From: Dipteris shenzhenensis
Taxonomy: Eukaryota; Polypodiophyta; Polypodiopsida; Gleicheniales
Reading direction: 5' to 3' (one strand)
Length of the DNA: 64,000 bases
Assembly (NCBI GenBank): GCA_047967505.1
Contig: CM106541.1
In this document: one piece after another, positions 11,216 to 22,199 of the stretch
Layout: every line of letters begins with the position of its first letter
How positions within the stretch are numbered: the stretch's first letter is position 1
Notes under the pieces: generated by a model
Databases searched by the model: none
Seen by the model: the letters and a program-made list of their open reading frames with translations, nothing else
What the model was told of the DNA's origin: nothing
Program-made: the position numbers and the translations under genes

Positions 11216-12250
11216 ACCGTATGTGGTTAACATATGAAACCATGTCTAGTACCATGGCATAGGGAAAAAGGGTTCAAACTATAAGATGGCCTAGTAGAAT
11301 GCTTAGTCCTACCAATCCCAATACCAACTAGAAGCCTATTCCACTCTAAACCCTTTCCCTATGGAAATAATACCAATTGAAATTATGAGTGCAGGTTTAA
11401 CATGGGAAACATGGCTTTTCTTATGATGAGACATTATATGATGTTCCCATAATATTCTAGATCCCCATTAGTACTACTTCTAATTAAGCCCTTTTAGCCA
11501 ACTAACATCCTACATCCCCATAAATACCACTACTAATTAAGACCTTATAACCCACTCTAAGACAACCTATGGACAAATTGGGAGCCCACACTGCACATCC
11601 TACATTGAAATGGTTTCAAGTATAATGTGGATGTATAGAAAGTTTGGTCCCATCATAGCTTAAACTACCACCAATCTAAGTGTGATTTGGGACCCTATAG
11701 CCCATTCTAACCCATATGGAAAAATGGAACCTTCACAAGACAATAGGTAAGGTTTCAAAGTGGGAGAAAGTTTGTAATTATGATGGGGGATAATAGAATT
11801 CAAGGTCCTATCATAGCCTTGAGCCCCCAATAAGACTGCGTCCATTTGGAAACGTATAGCCCACTCTTGTAACTATCTTATGGGTAGTGCATAGTGAAAA
11901 CCCTTTATAAGAGCATAGAAAAAGGGTTTTAAAAAGTGTGAATGAGGAAGACCCTAATGAGTCCATATAGTAAGTTATAGTGGGAAAAAGTGTCTCAATT
12001 ATGATGGGCCTTGTAGAATTCTTGGTCCCATTATACAACTCCAAAAAGGCCACTACCAGCTAGTCTCAACTACGATGGGCCTTGTAGGACGCTTGGTCCC
12101 ATTTTACAACCCCGAGAAGCCACTAGTAACTAGGACTAGCTATCCCACTAGATACCATCCACTTCATATCTTAGGGCACCATAGGCCCATGGCATCTAAG
12201 ATCCTCTTCAAACGTTTACCCTATGGCAAGTTCAAGGTACAACCCTAAAC
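11210..12250. repeat. Decayed tandem array
   Basis: Motifs such as 'gatgggccttgtagaa(t)..cttggtccca', 'agcccattctaa' and 'gggaaaaag' recur irregularly along about 1 kb. The clearest pair is 11995-12064 and 12066-12133, two roughly 70-bp copies. Other copies (near 11283, 11650, 11790) are more diverged. This looks like an old satellite-like array. It has no conserved open frame. Confidence 0.55.
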
Positions 12251-12399
12251 CCAAACATAGCAAAAGGGCTCAAAGTAGTAAAGAAGTTATAGGTATGATA
12301 GGTAGGATGTCCCAGCATATTCAGTTCCTTATGACCTTATAGCCCACCCTAAAACTTATCCAGTCCCTTTGCAACTAAGCCCAGTTGCTACTTGGATGG

Positions 12400-14560
12400 T
12401 TGGTATTTGTCTATACTATGACAGGAACCTTGTATAAATTTGAATTTGAACCTCTCAAGAATATCATTAGAGGCAAAGAAAAACATGATCATAGCCTTGC
12501 CCTTGCCCTCATTTCATAGTGATCCTCCCCACCATCTCTTTCTCTCCTGTTCTTCACTTAAAAATCAAAGAATGTACACAATTTCGTAAAAAAGTTGGCA
12601 CCATACATGTGATTCCTAGAATTCTTATGGAGCCTATATTGAAGAAATAAAGTAACAAGTGTAAAGTATTGGTTGTCGGGCCTTAAATGCAATTGACTAG
12701 ATGGTATAATCTTTTAATAGAACCATCAATAATATTTGCACAAACCATGCCATCCTTGACATAATATGCAATGTTTGAATCATAAAACAAAGTTTTTTGC
12801 ATGATTAAATTAACTTGACCACACTATTCAGACTTGACTGTGTCAACCTTGTGCTAACAGATCATTGATTAAAAAATGATGGGTAATCCCATCCATGTAT
12901 AATGAATATGGGGTGGAAATTTCTCTTTCTCCATCATGGTCATAGAATATAGTAGAGATCTTGGATACGTATTGTTGTTTTTGTTCATTGAAATAACAAG
13001 AACACTAAAAAAATACTTTGGCAGCCCACATGGTGTAGAGATAAATATGTTCACAATCAGGGATCCAAAATGAAGACAAATGAGCTTGGCCCATGCTCTC
13101 CCAATTTTCCAATAGGACAAGAGAAATGTATTCAACACATTTTGTTTACCCTTTTCAAGGCAATGTACTCTCTGTTTTTCACCATAGAATATATCTTCCA
13201 TATAAAGGTTACTTACAAAATTGCAAAGGGGAGAGGATGTTGAAACATGTTGCCTGATGTGACCAGTACTAGCAAAATGCAGCTCAAAATGAAGAAATTG
13301 CTACTAAAATGTGACACTTGGGACTGGTGGGAAAGAGAGAGGCTAACAAACATCTTGGTTTAAGAAGATTATTTGGTGGATCTCCCAATAAAATATGATG
13401 AGAAAGAATGAATGAACGGGGTTGTTTGGCTTGAAATTGTTTGGCTTTGTCGAATCCACACGAATGTTCTAAGTTTGCCTTAAAGATTCCACTCTTGGAA
13501 CCCTTCTTGTCCCGTAAAGGTTCTTGATTCTAGATTAGGATGTCGATGACTACTAGACGACACATAGTTTGAAGGGACTGATACTGCACACAAGTTTTAA
13601 GGGGAGGCCCTACAATTGTATGCAATGCCAAACACTATGAAGAGGTCAATTGAGAAATTCATTCATTCATATCCCAATTCCTTTCAAAAAAGGTTGATCA
13701 TGGCTTTGAACACATTAATTTAAATGAAGAAATATTACATGAGATATCCACCTTAGTTAACAGGTGTATACATTCATATGTGAGAGTTATAGTTCATAAC
13801 CATTTGAGCGTTAGTTCAGTAGTACCTAAGAGTTGGTGGGTTGTTATTGGTTACTAAGAGTGTGCTTGCATATGGTCCTCCTTAGGTCTCACGATCATGA
13901 CTCTTGGCCTTTACATACACATTTGGCATGCAGATTCCACATTGTACATCTCCAACTATTGAGCATCACAATGTGATCCTGCCACTCTAGTGCGTGTAAT
14001 GCTACACACGGTTGTGCTCACTCAAAATTGGCCTCTGTTTCACTTATAGAACATTCTAACAATGTTAAGAAGAGACTCTAATTGAAAGTTCATGATGTAC
14101 ATTGCACTCCACTAGAGAAAAACTTGTGTCAATGTTTTGGCTTGTTCCATAGTGGATTTATTTTCCATTAATGATCATTGAAGCTCAAATTTGTATAGAG
14201 GATAGAGAACTACCAATGACAATGAAAACTAATGGTGAAAGGATCCATTTAAATGTCAACTATGGTTGCTTTGTAGAAATTGTCCAGTTAGTAAAATAGT
14301 GCAACCTTGAAAATATACTCGATGTGTGAAACTGACATCAAGTCAAATGGAAAAAAGGTAAAGTCTTCCCTCAAGGATCCCAGGTTTACAAACATCAAGG
14401 AAAATAGTTTGATGACAAAAGTTTTGGATCTCATGCTTGTTTTTAATGATTGCTAAGCACATTAGAAAAGCATATGAACATCATTGTGTGGATGAGTTGT
14501 TTGGTTACTATGATTGAAATATTTTATTTGTACTATTGCCAGTTTATGTTAACAAGATGT
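12400..14560. other. No recognised gene or element
   Basis: AT-rich DNA. A minus-strand frame of 110 codons at 12869-13201 is the longest. It has no motif I recognise, its composition is not biased like a gene, and the flanks show no splice or leader structure, so I do not call it. Confidence 0.5.
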
Positions 14561-14571
14561 TAACATGAGTA

Positions 14572-14860
14572 GGATGGATGGTATGCAACAAATCATATGA
14601 TTCCTATATCTAGTTTAGAACAAATCCTACTTCAATTTTAGCATTGAGAAGAATTACAAAGGTTAGATTAAGTCACTCTGGTGTATACTTTGTATGAATA
14701 AACCCATTGTGTGGGATGGATGGTATGCAACAAGCATATGATTCCTATATCTAGTTTAGAACAAATCCTAATTCAATTTTGGCATTGAAAAGAATTGCAG
14801 GGTTAGATTAAGTCACTCTGGTGGATACTTTATATGCACAAAGCCACTGTGTGGCTACTA
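14572..14860. repeat. Direct duplication, 142-bp unit, 2 copies
   Basis: 'ggatggatggtatgcaacaa' begins at 14572 and again at 14714. The copies stay aligned through 'catatgattcctatatct', 'gaacaaatcct' and 'ttagattaagtcactctggtg', with about a dozen differences. The remaining copies of the unit are not seen nearby. Confidence 0.85.
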
Positions 14861-15063
14861 CCCTAGGCTTGATAAAGCATAAAGAGGTAGACTCTTGAAC
14901 TTTGTAGACATTGATATGCTTCAAGGTCATGCTGAGAGACTGGAGCTCAAGTACAATTGACAAAAATCTTCCTAGCAAGTTGATATCAAGAAAATATATA
15001 TTATTGTGAAAAGTAATGGATTTGCAAGGTTGGCAAATGAAAGAAAATTGTTAAATGAATAGG

Positions 15064-15480
15064 TGTTAGAAATGTGAGCTAGAAAGTGAGAGAAGTAGTT
15101 GGCTAGAGAAATAAATTTCAATAATTTATTGTCTAATTAAGGATTGACAAAATGACTATAAAAATGTGGAAGGACATTTTGCATCATTTTCAAGCATTGA
15201 CTAATGTAAGAAAATACGTTTGCACTATGTGATTCTAATGTGATATCAATGCCTTTCATAGTGGAAAGCACTTGTTAACAAGTTAAGAAAATATATCTAG
15301 GTTTAGGCATTGCCATTATCTACTTGAAATAACTTTTATAGTATAATTTCTTACAAGGATGTTTATTTAGTTGAAAGAACATTTGCATTATCATTTCTTC
15401 CAAGTATTTTTATTCCATAGTCGACTCTCGACTATGTTATGTTAACCAAAACCAACATTTGGCGTTGCTGCTAGGGAGAC
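15064..15480 (+). mobile_element. Gypsy LTR with primer binding site (solo 5' end)
   Basis: The LTR spans 15064-15457, about 394 bp. It starts TGTTAGAAATGTGAG and ends AACCAAAACCAACA, giving TGTT...AACA termini. A TATA-like 'gactataaaaatg' sits at about 15154. Immediately after the end, ttTGGCGTTGCTGCTAGGGA resembles the plant gypsy primer site TGGCGCCGTTGCCGGGGA. Thirteen of 18 positions agree and every difference is a transition. No gag or pol follows in the next kilobase, so the internal region is lost or was replaced. Confidence 0.62.
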
Positions 15481-16455
15481 TAGCCTCTCAAGTAAGAAGT
15501 AAACATATGTAGGTAGGTGTAAAAAACAAACTACTTTAAATTGAAGGGGTCTAGGAAATGAATATACACCAAAAAATTGCTATGTACGCTATGATTTTTA
15601 TATTGTACCTATCAAAACCTTCTTGTCCTCAAAATTACCATGTTCATGGCTCAAAGAAATTGATACTAGCATATTGAAGAGCATGGATTTCATTTGAGCA
15701 CTCCATTATATAGTCCACATGGATCATAATTCCAATTGTTGTCACCTAGGATGTGTGAATCTCAAAAAAGCAAAAAAACTCTCAAACTCACTACACAAAA
15801 ACTTGTCAAAAAAACTCCCCCAACTCATTTTATAGCCGTAATAATGGAACTTGGGCACAAACTTTGGATTGCCAAAATTCAAATGCATTGAGGAAGTACA
15901 TAATTACCCACAAAACCCACAATATATCATGAATTTAGATTAAAAAAGTTAAAAAAACGGCTAACCTATACAAAATATGTTTGCCTTGATATTAGAAAGT
16001 AGCCTCCTAACCATGTAATATCATCGAGTGAAAGGGTTTTACCACTAAGCCAAAAATAATGGCACATGTTATCAAAAAGTGGCCTCCCAACCCATGCAAT
16101 GTCCATAAATAAAGATTAGCTTTAAGCGATTCATCTACACCAGGTTTTGTTTAATCACTATCAAAGTGACTCATTAACATGTCAACACAATGTGATGGAA
16201 ATGAGTGGACCCAAATTTAAAATTGAGGATGAAAATGGAAAATGGGATGGGGTTCTTGGCATGCAACATCATAACAACAAAGACAAAGAGACAAGGGAAA
16301 AAACCAAGACAAGAGAGAGTAAGTATCCTCATCTACTCTATTCTTTACAGAGACTAATCCCAGACCTGATGACATGGCAAGGATTTGGAGGTTCGGGGAA
16401 GGAGGTTTGGGGGAGGAGGAGGGACATTTGGGAAGAGAGAGGATGATGTTGGAGC
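15481..16455. other. No recognised gene
   Basis: AT-rich sequence with short open frames only. It may be the degraded leader of the LTR element before it. I see no gag or zinc-knuckle motif. Confidence 0.45.
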
Positions 16456-16460
16456 ACCAC

Positions 16461-16614
16461 ATGGCATCGCGGAGGGGCTCAGTAAATGCGTGGAGAGTGG
16501 GCACCAAATGCTAGGGGGGACGTAATTGGGCGGCGACATGGCATCGCGGAGGGGCTCAGTAAATGCGTGGAGAGTGGGCACCAAATGCTAGGGGGGACGT
16601 AATTGGGCGGCGAC
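16461..16614. repeat. Perfect 77-bp tandem duplication
   Basis: The 77 bases from 'atggcatcgcggagg' at 16461 to 'gggcggcgac' are repeated without a mismatch from 16538 to 16614. The unit is GC-rich compared with its surroundings. Perfect identity in otherwise eroded DNA suggests a recent event. It also creates a family of overlapping minus-strand frames that share the same protein segment. These are artefacts. Confidence 0.95.
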
Positions 16615-17125
16615 CGACATGGCGGTGATGTTTTAGACTGCGCGAGCCATCTGACAGAAACTAGCACGGTGATGGGATAGATAGGCTAGGGACTGCCACA
16701 TGCCACACGCTGGAAATGATGATTGAAGCTGGTAGGGAAGACTGATGATGGATGAGGTGGAAGAACCACCGTGAGAAGTCATGTCTCCATGTGGCGCACG
16801 GGAAACTAAGCAGCAAAGTGACGGTAGGCTCATATAATCAAGTCATAATTCACCATATGGTAACATGTAAGAAGAGAGCAGGTAAACAAATGCACATGTA
16901 GATTGCTTGTCATGATTCTTGATACACAAAGTGCCTTGTATACTTACATACCTTCCATTATGAATTGAACTTGGAGGGTGGGATTTTTTTAAAACAAGTA
17001 GTAATTCCATTTATGAGAGTAAAATGATAAGCCTTTATAAATAGAAAAAAGCTATAATGCAAAAGGAAAGCTTAAAAAATTCATGCTACTATAAACAAAG
17101 GAGAAAACTAGATGGTCGAATTAAA

Positions 17126-17199
17126 AGTTGTGCATGCAAGCACATGCATGCATGTGAGCGAGTGCATGCATATGCGTGTGAGCGGATGTGCATGCATGT

Positions 17200-17241
<42 letters not shown>

Positions 17242-17249
17242 ACGCGCGC

Positions 17250-17299
<50 letters not shown>
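17126..17299. repeat. Compound GT and GA microsatellite, Z-DNA-prone
   Basis: A run of alternating purine-pyrimidine 'gtgcatgcaagcacatgcatgcatg' type sequence leads to (GT)n at about 17203-17240, then 'cacgcgcgca', then (GA)n at about 17252-17298. Open frames across it give Cys-Val, His-Thr or Arg-Glu repeats and are not genes. Confidence 0.95.
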
Positions 17300-17301
<2 letters not shown>

Positions 17302-17344
17302 TTCCATCATTATTGCAAGGCCACATATTGTAATTGAGAGTGAT

Positions 17345-17530
17345 ATGAAGAATAGTAGCTTGTAGAAGATGCTACATAGTCTAAAGATATGAGACACACT
17401 TTATCATACTCTAGAGGTGGAAGAAGCTGCATAGTTTAGAAACACTAGAAACACATTATCATACTCTAGAGATGGAAGATGCTGCATAGTTTAGAAACAT
17501 TAGAAACGCATTATCATACTAGAGATACCT
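17345..17530. repeat. Tandem repeat, about 58-bp unit, 3 copies
   Basis: Three copies carry 'gatgctgcatagtttagaaac', 'agaaacacattatcatact' and 'ctagag(a/g)tgga'. Starts are near 17367, 17428 and 17477. The first is the most diverged. Confidence 0.8.
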
Positions 17531-17559
17531 TATCAAGAAGGAAAGAGATTATATGAGTC

Positions 17560-19090
17560 ACTACGGGCTTATTTTTTGCAAGATTTTAAGAAAACTTATT
17601 AAAAATGGCCCCCTAGTATACCATAAAGGGTACCCCCATGAAATGGGCTAGGGACCAACGCCGACTTAAAGCCCAATATACACTACAGTTGCGCATGACA
17701 TAATCAAAGCCTAAGAGCAAGGAAGGATTCAAAATGTGGTTTTTGATGTACTTGGAGTTAGTAATATTGCTTAGATGAGCATATCAATTGTTGAATTTCC
17801 AAGAAGGGATTTGACCTATCCTTTTCCTTGAGATTTAAATATTAGAAACGCTTTGAAATTTGGTTGGTTAGTGTGTTACTAGTATTTGTAAATAAAAGTC
17901 ACATCTAAGGCATCAAGGGTTGTAGGTACTATGGCAAAGTGTGCTCAGTATATGTATTCTCAAGTTGCTTTATGATTTTCTAGATAGGAGGCCCAACCCA
18001 TGTTCTTGCCACATAAATAAAGGCCGATAAGTGGGATTCTTTATTTTTGAGAGGTTGCACGACTTGAGTGATCAATGTGATCCATGAAAGGTTGTGAGAG
18101 ATTTTAAAAGGAGACTAAGAAGGGACAAATTGCATCAAAAAGGAGATTTAGGTTTTGTGGTTGTCGTGTGATGATGAAAGAGGGGCTAAGAAAAAGTGAG
18201 GGGTTGGAATCAATGGGTATACATCAAAGAGGAAGAGGGAATTCAAAGAAGGACCCAAGCACCTCTAGGAATTTCCTATTATTTGATGTGTGTGCGCATG
18301 CATGTGCATGTGTATGTGGGTTTTGCACATGCATATGCATGCGAAAAGGAGAAAGGAGGTGTGGTTGAGAGGGAGGGAATGTTACGGAGGCTCCAGGGGG
18401 CATGCATGCCATCTTTAGTTCTCATTGGTGTCAATTTTGTGCACTACATGTGCATTGGTAAAGCCTTTTCGACCCTTGACCCCTGTATCTAGGAATTAGA
18501 ATAGCACAGGTAGGTGAGCCTTTTAAGAAGCCTATTTTGATTAAGGGGGGTGGGTGGTTAGGTAGTAGAAATACATGCCTTTAGTTTCTTGGAAGAAAAT
18601 TTGATTTGTTATTTGCTTTCAAGGCATTGATTAGGCCGAAGTAGTTTACAACCATTATTTTTCAGAGTTGGAAGAAAGGAGAGGCACGCTCGAAGAATGT
18701 CTTGATGGCTCTTACCACTGGTAAAGTCTTTCTGTGTGATGCATGCACACACGTGCAAACAAGCACTTGTGCTTGTGTGCACCCGTCAACCATTTGTATA
18801 TGCATGCACACCATCCTTGAACGAGAGATCAATGTCAAAGTGCAATAGTCTTCTTTATAGAGTTAACGTTGACGTGAATACACAAGTTAAGGTTGTGATC
18901 TTTGGTAGAGCAGAGTGGCAATGAATAAAATAAGGTGGGAGGAAAGACTTCTCCATGAGATGTATGGTGGGTGTAAGTGCCTCGTCTCTCAAAACAGAAT
19001 AAAAGTGGCAATGCCACACATGTAGTTAAGGGTTTGTAATGGTGACGGAGGGATTGAGGTAGTAGGTGAAAAATGAGAAGAAGTCTCATT
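17560..19090. other. No recognised gene; local CA/GT tracts
   Basis: No conserved frame. Short alternating tracts of the 'gtgtgcgcatgcatgtgcatg' kind occur at 18285-18345 and 18738-18812 and look like outlying parts of the repeat field that precedes the gene at 19995. Confidence 0.5.
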
Positions 19091-19129
19091 AGTGCTATGA
19101 AGGAGTTGTCATGAAGATGGGAGTTGGGT

Positions 19130-19235
19130 TAAGGAAACTTGTTAGCACACACACGCGCGTGCACACACACACATGCATGGTAATGTATGCACATACATGC
19201 ATGTGTGTTGAGTTAAGGATGCTTGTTAGTGCGCG

Positions 19236-19266
<31 letters not shown>

Positions 19267-19416
19267 GCATGCACCCATGCACCTGTGTGTACACATGCAC
19301 ACATGCATGTATGTGAGTGTGCGTGCTCATGTTTGCATGCGCATACAAACACCTACAGATATGTGCAAACATGGCACATTAGCACACACACTTGCTCACT
19401 CAAGTACATAAAACTC

Positions 19417-19456
<40 letters not shown>

Positions 19457-19720
19457 TGTTGTTCAAGTAGTACAAATATATGTGTGCGCGCGTGTGCAAA
19501 CATGCAGAGAGCAAATGCACGAAGAAGGATGTCCACCCTCTCGCCAACTCTCTCGCACGCATGCAAACACATGCACGCAGGCACACACACGTGAACAGGC
19601 ATAAAACAAATGCACACGCACACGGGCGCAAACACACACACACACACAAGCTTGCACACAAACACTCGCGCATGCACACGCACAACACACACACACAGGG
19701 GCGCGCACAAAGCGGTACGT
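19130..19720. repeat. CA/GT- and GA-rich repeat field upstream of the EDR2_C gene
   Basis: About 600 bases consist largely of alternating CA/GT with cgcg and catg interruptions. They include (AC)n at about 19239-19264 and (AG)n at about 19421-19450. A roughly 78-bp duplication is visible: 'gttaaggaaacttgttag' at 19137 and 'gttaaggatgcttgttag' at 19212, each followed by 'gcgcgtgcacacac'. The field ends about 275 bases before the gene's start codon. Several long frames in it are simple-sequence artefacts. Confidence 0.9.
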
Positions 19721-19821
19721 TGAAAGAGGAGCCAGTGTAATTGACTCAAAAAGATGTAAAGCCGTGTGCTCAGGTGAAAAGTGTGACATGGTGGTGGTAT
19801 GTATGTCCAGCCAGCCACCTT

Positions 19822-19994
19822 TGAAGCTCAAGCTCCAGACTCAAAGCTCCAAGCTCCACTGGCTATGGCGCTCCTATTTTGATCTTGAAGCTCCAAGCTC
19901 CCCTGGCTATGGTGGACGACGCCCCGCCTTCCTCCTCCCCCTTCCCCTTCCCCTTCCCCCTCGCATAACTCCATCTCTTCTTCCCTCAGCTTCC
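19822..19994 (+). promoter_or_regulatory. Probable proximal promoter and pyrimidine-rich leader
   Basis: The sequence holds a direct repeat ('ccaagctccactggctatgg' and 'ccaagctcccctggctatgg' about 50 bases apart). A CT-rich run follows at about 19928-19990 (repeated 'ccccttcc', then 'ctccatctcttcttccctcag'), directly before the ATG. Pyrimidine-rich stretches near the start are common in plant promoters and leaders that lack a TATA box. I see no convincing TATA box. The transcription start cannot be fixed from sequence. Confidence 0.45.
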
Positions 19995-20912
19995 ATGGCT
20001 TCTTCCCCCCTTGACTGGAAACACTCCCCCCTCCATGGCGGCTCCCTCTCCCTCCTCCCCCTCGAATCCTCCTTCAATGGCTGGTCTTCCCCCCCTCCCG
20101 ATCTCTTCCTCGTCCGTGGCCTCCATTACTTCTCCAAGAAGCACAAAGCTCCCGCCTCTGACTGCCTCCTCGCCCCCCTCGGTGTCGACTGGCTCAAATC
20201 CAATGGCCGCCTCGATCATGTGCTCTCCCGCCCCGATAACCGCGTAATGCACGCCTTGGCCGTCGCCCAGGCTCGCCAGGAATGCTTGAAAGCCTTTGTG
20301 TTTGCTGTCAACTTGCAAGTTCCCGGTAGAGATCATCACAGCGCCGTGTTCTACTTTGTCGCAGAGGACGGCATTCCTCAGGGGTCTTTGTTTTACCGTT
20401 TCGTTCACGAAGATGATGCTTTTAGAAACAGTAGATTTAAGCTCGTCAATAGGATCGTAAAAGGGCCTTGGATCGTTCGCGCCACCGTGGGCAACCACGC
20501 CGCTTGTTTGCTTGGGAAAGCACTTACATGCAACTATATAAAAGGATCTAACTACTTAGAGATCGATGTTGATATTGGTTCCTCCGCCCTTGCAAGTGCC
20601 ATTCTGCATCTGGCGCTCGGATACGTGAATTCTGTCACGGTAGATATGGCGTTCTTGGTCGAATCTCAGTCAGAGGAGGAGCTGCCTGAAAGGATTCTTG
20701 GAACGGTAAGGATCTCTCAAATTGAGATGGCATCGGCCAAATTTGTAGAGAGTCACCGTGAAGCACCTGCTCTTCCTCAAAATTCGAGCAACGAATCGTC
20801 CTGGCGGAAGTTCAGCAGAGGTCTCGCACATCTGGGACATGGTCCCGCAAAAATAGAGGTCGAACACGAAAAGATAAAAGAAAACGAAAACGACGATTCC
20901 GTGGGATCGTAG
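19995..20912 (+). CDS. EDR2_C (DUF1336) domain protein, intronless
   Basis: The protein has 305 residues and is the only clearly intact host gene here. Residues about 28-246 form an EDR2 C-terminal (DUF1336) domain. Landmarks are 'NGWSSPPPDLFLVRG' (28-42), 'GVDWLKS' (63-69), 'FVFAVNLQVPG' (101-111), 'DDAFRNSRFKLVNRIVKGPW' (140-159), 'LLGKALTC' (172-179), 'YLEIDVDIGSS' (187-197), 'LHLALGYV' (204-211) and 'ELPERILGTVR' (229-239). In Arabidopsis EDR2 this domain follows PH and START domains and the protein negatively regulates powdery-mildew resistance and cell death. Here neither PH nor START is present, as in the short DUF1336-only proteins, so the function is unknown. The tail (250-305) is polar and acidic. 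I chose ATG 19995 because family members begin this way. An in-frame extension to 19764 is Pro/Leu-rich and crosses the leader. There is no intron, so a retrocopy is possible, but no poly(A) tail or flanking repeat is seen. Confidence 0.92.
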   Translation: MASSPLDWKHSPLHGGSLSLLPLESSFNGWSSPPPDLFLVRGLHYFSKKHKAPASDCLLAPLGVDWLKSNGRLDHVLSRPDNRVMHALAVAQARQECLKAFVFAVNLQVPGRDHHSAVFYFVAEDGIPQGSLFYRFVHEDDAFRNSRFKLVNRIVKGPWIVRATVGNHAACLLGKALTCNYIKGSNYLEIDVDIGSSALASAILHLALGYVNSVTVDMAFLVESQSEEELPERILGTVRISQIEMASAKFVESHREAPALPQNSSNESSWRKFSRGLAHLGHGPAKIEVEHEKIKENENDDSVGS

Positions 20913-21194
20913 TCACCCTCACAGAGCTAAGTCGGCCTTGCCGATAAAAATGAGACAGGGCTGCAGTTGTGTGAAGGAGTCGACCACTCTTTTGATAACA
21001 CGGCATCGTGAAATGCCAACAAAATTTCTGATGGTTTCGCTTAGCTGAGCCTCTGTATATTTTGCGTATTCTAATATCATGCACGGGTTTTACCAATTAA
21101 GTGGCATTCATAAACTTTTTGAATGCAAATTTTAAAAAGATCTTCTTGCTTTGTCGAGGAACGAGTCCCTGTGAATGCAAATTAATTGATTGTA
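20913..21194 (+). other. 3' flank of the EDR2_C gene
   Basis: There is no coding signal. The sequence is moderately AT-rich. 'gaatgcaaatt' occurs twice (about 21121 and 21173). No clear AATAAA signal is present, which is common in plant 3' ends. Confidence 0.4.
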
Positions 21195-21425
21195 GAGTTC
21201 ATAGGTATTCCTGAGAATGCTACAATTGCTATGCGAACTATTGCTCGACGTATGCGTCCGGTTGCTTTTAATCCGATGTCCGAAGAAGAACGTATGGAAT
21301 TGATTAAGAAGCTGGTAGAAACAATTTGCAACTCTTGTGGTCTGTGTATTTCTTCTGCGGGACAAATTCATGCTTTTGAGAGTGTGGTGCTTGAAGTTGC
21401 TGGTTATCTGCCCTGCGAACCATAA
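21195..21425 (+). CDS. Possible terminal exon of an unrecognised protein
   Basis: Directly after 'attgattgtag', a plausible 3' splice site, an open frame of about 76 codons runs to TAA at 21423. It contains 'FIGIPENATIAMRTIARRMR', 'MSEEERMELIKKLVETI' and 'NSCGLCISSAGQIH'. There is no ATG at its start, so it would have to be a 3' exon. Codon use is like that of the gene at 19995 and unlike the AT-rich flanks. It lies about 280 bases after that gene's stop and in the same frame, so it might be an alternative end of that gene, part of another gene, or a relic. I do not recognise the family. Confidence 0.3.
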   Translation, partial: EFIGIPENATIAMRTIARRMRPVAFNPMSEEERMELIKKLVETICNSCGLCISSAGQIHAFESVVLEVAGYLPCEP

Positions 21426-21885
21426 TGTGTATGATTTTCATGGGCTTTATGGATACCATTGTGTAGATGGGTCCAACATTCTGTTGCTGCCTGTTGCATG
21501 CTAACTAGAGATGAAGTGTTATTTTGTACCAGCCATTTTTTTCTTCTTGGGATATATGGGCTAGATTGTTTGGTCTTTCTGTAGCCTTGGGAAATTGCAA
21601 AAATACCACACACTGTCATGAAGCTACCCAGCTTTGATTCAACATTCCGGAATTGTTCATGGGCCTGCGTGAAAACATTGTGATCCTTCTGGGAAGTAGG
21701 AATGTCTCATTATTCTCCACAGCTTTGATGTGGTAAGGTGCAGAAATGGATCGTAACTTGTGTTGCTCAGGGTAGGATGCAGAGGAGACAAATGTCTTGT
21801 CAAATAAAATGTATTACTTGACTTTTCAATAGTGTGAAACTCAACTTGAGATGCAAAACTCAGAATTATAAAAGGATGCTTTTGA

Positions 21886-22196
21886 ACGTACACACACACA
21901 CACATTTTTTTGGTGAAAATTTTGATGCTGTATATAACAGGTTGGCTATCCCAAAAAAACAGATATGCCAAATTACATCAACAGAAAATCTCACTCTATC
22001 ACACACACACACACATACACACACTTTTTTTGTGAGAAATTTCGCCTTTCAGCATATCAAAGTAGGATGTGCTCAAATACATCAAGAGAAGATCTCAATA
22101 TAGGACAAATATACATCTTGATCTATAGACCTTGTTTGTAGGCAGTCATAAAAAGAGTGCTGCAAAGACACACACACACACACACACACACACATA
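21886..22196. repeat. AC microsatellites in a duplicated block
   Basis: (AC)n runs occur at about 21889-21904, 21999-22024 and 22169-22194. The first two are each followed by a T-run, 'ggtgaaaatttt' or 'gtgagaaatttc', and then related sequence ('gcc...tacatca(a/g)..gaa(a/g)atctca'). This suggests a duplicated unit of about 115 bases. Confidence 0.8.
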
Positions 22197-22199
22197 TCC

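Noticed and set aside
12869-13201. 110-codon minus-strand frame
   Set aside because: No motif, no supporting codon bias and no flanking gene structure. A frame of this length is expected by chance in this much DNA.
17057-17397. Long frames across the GT/GA microsatellite on both strands
   Set aside because: Simple-sequence translation (Cys-Val, His-Thr, Arg-Glu, Ser-Leu) with no gene features. The same holds for 19095-19831.
19764-19994. In-frame 77-residue extension of the EDR2_C protein
   Set aside because: It is Pro/Leu-rich, crosses a pyrimidine-rich leader, and family members start close to ATG 19995. It could only be coding if transcripts and homologues support it.
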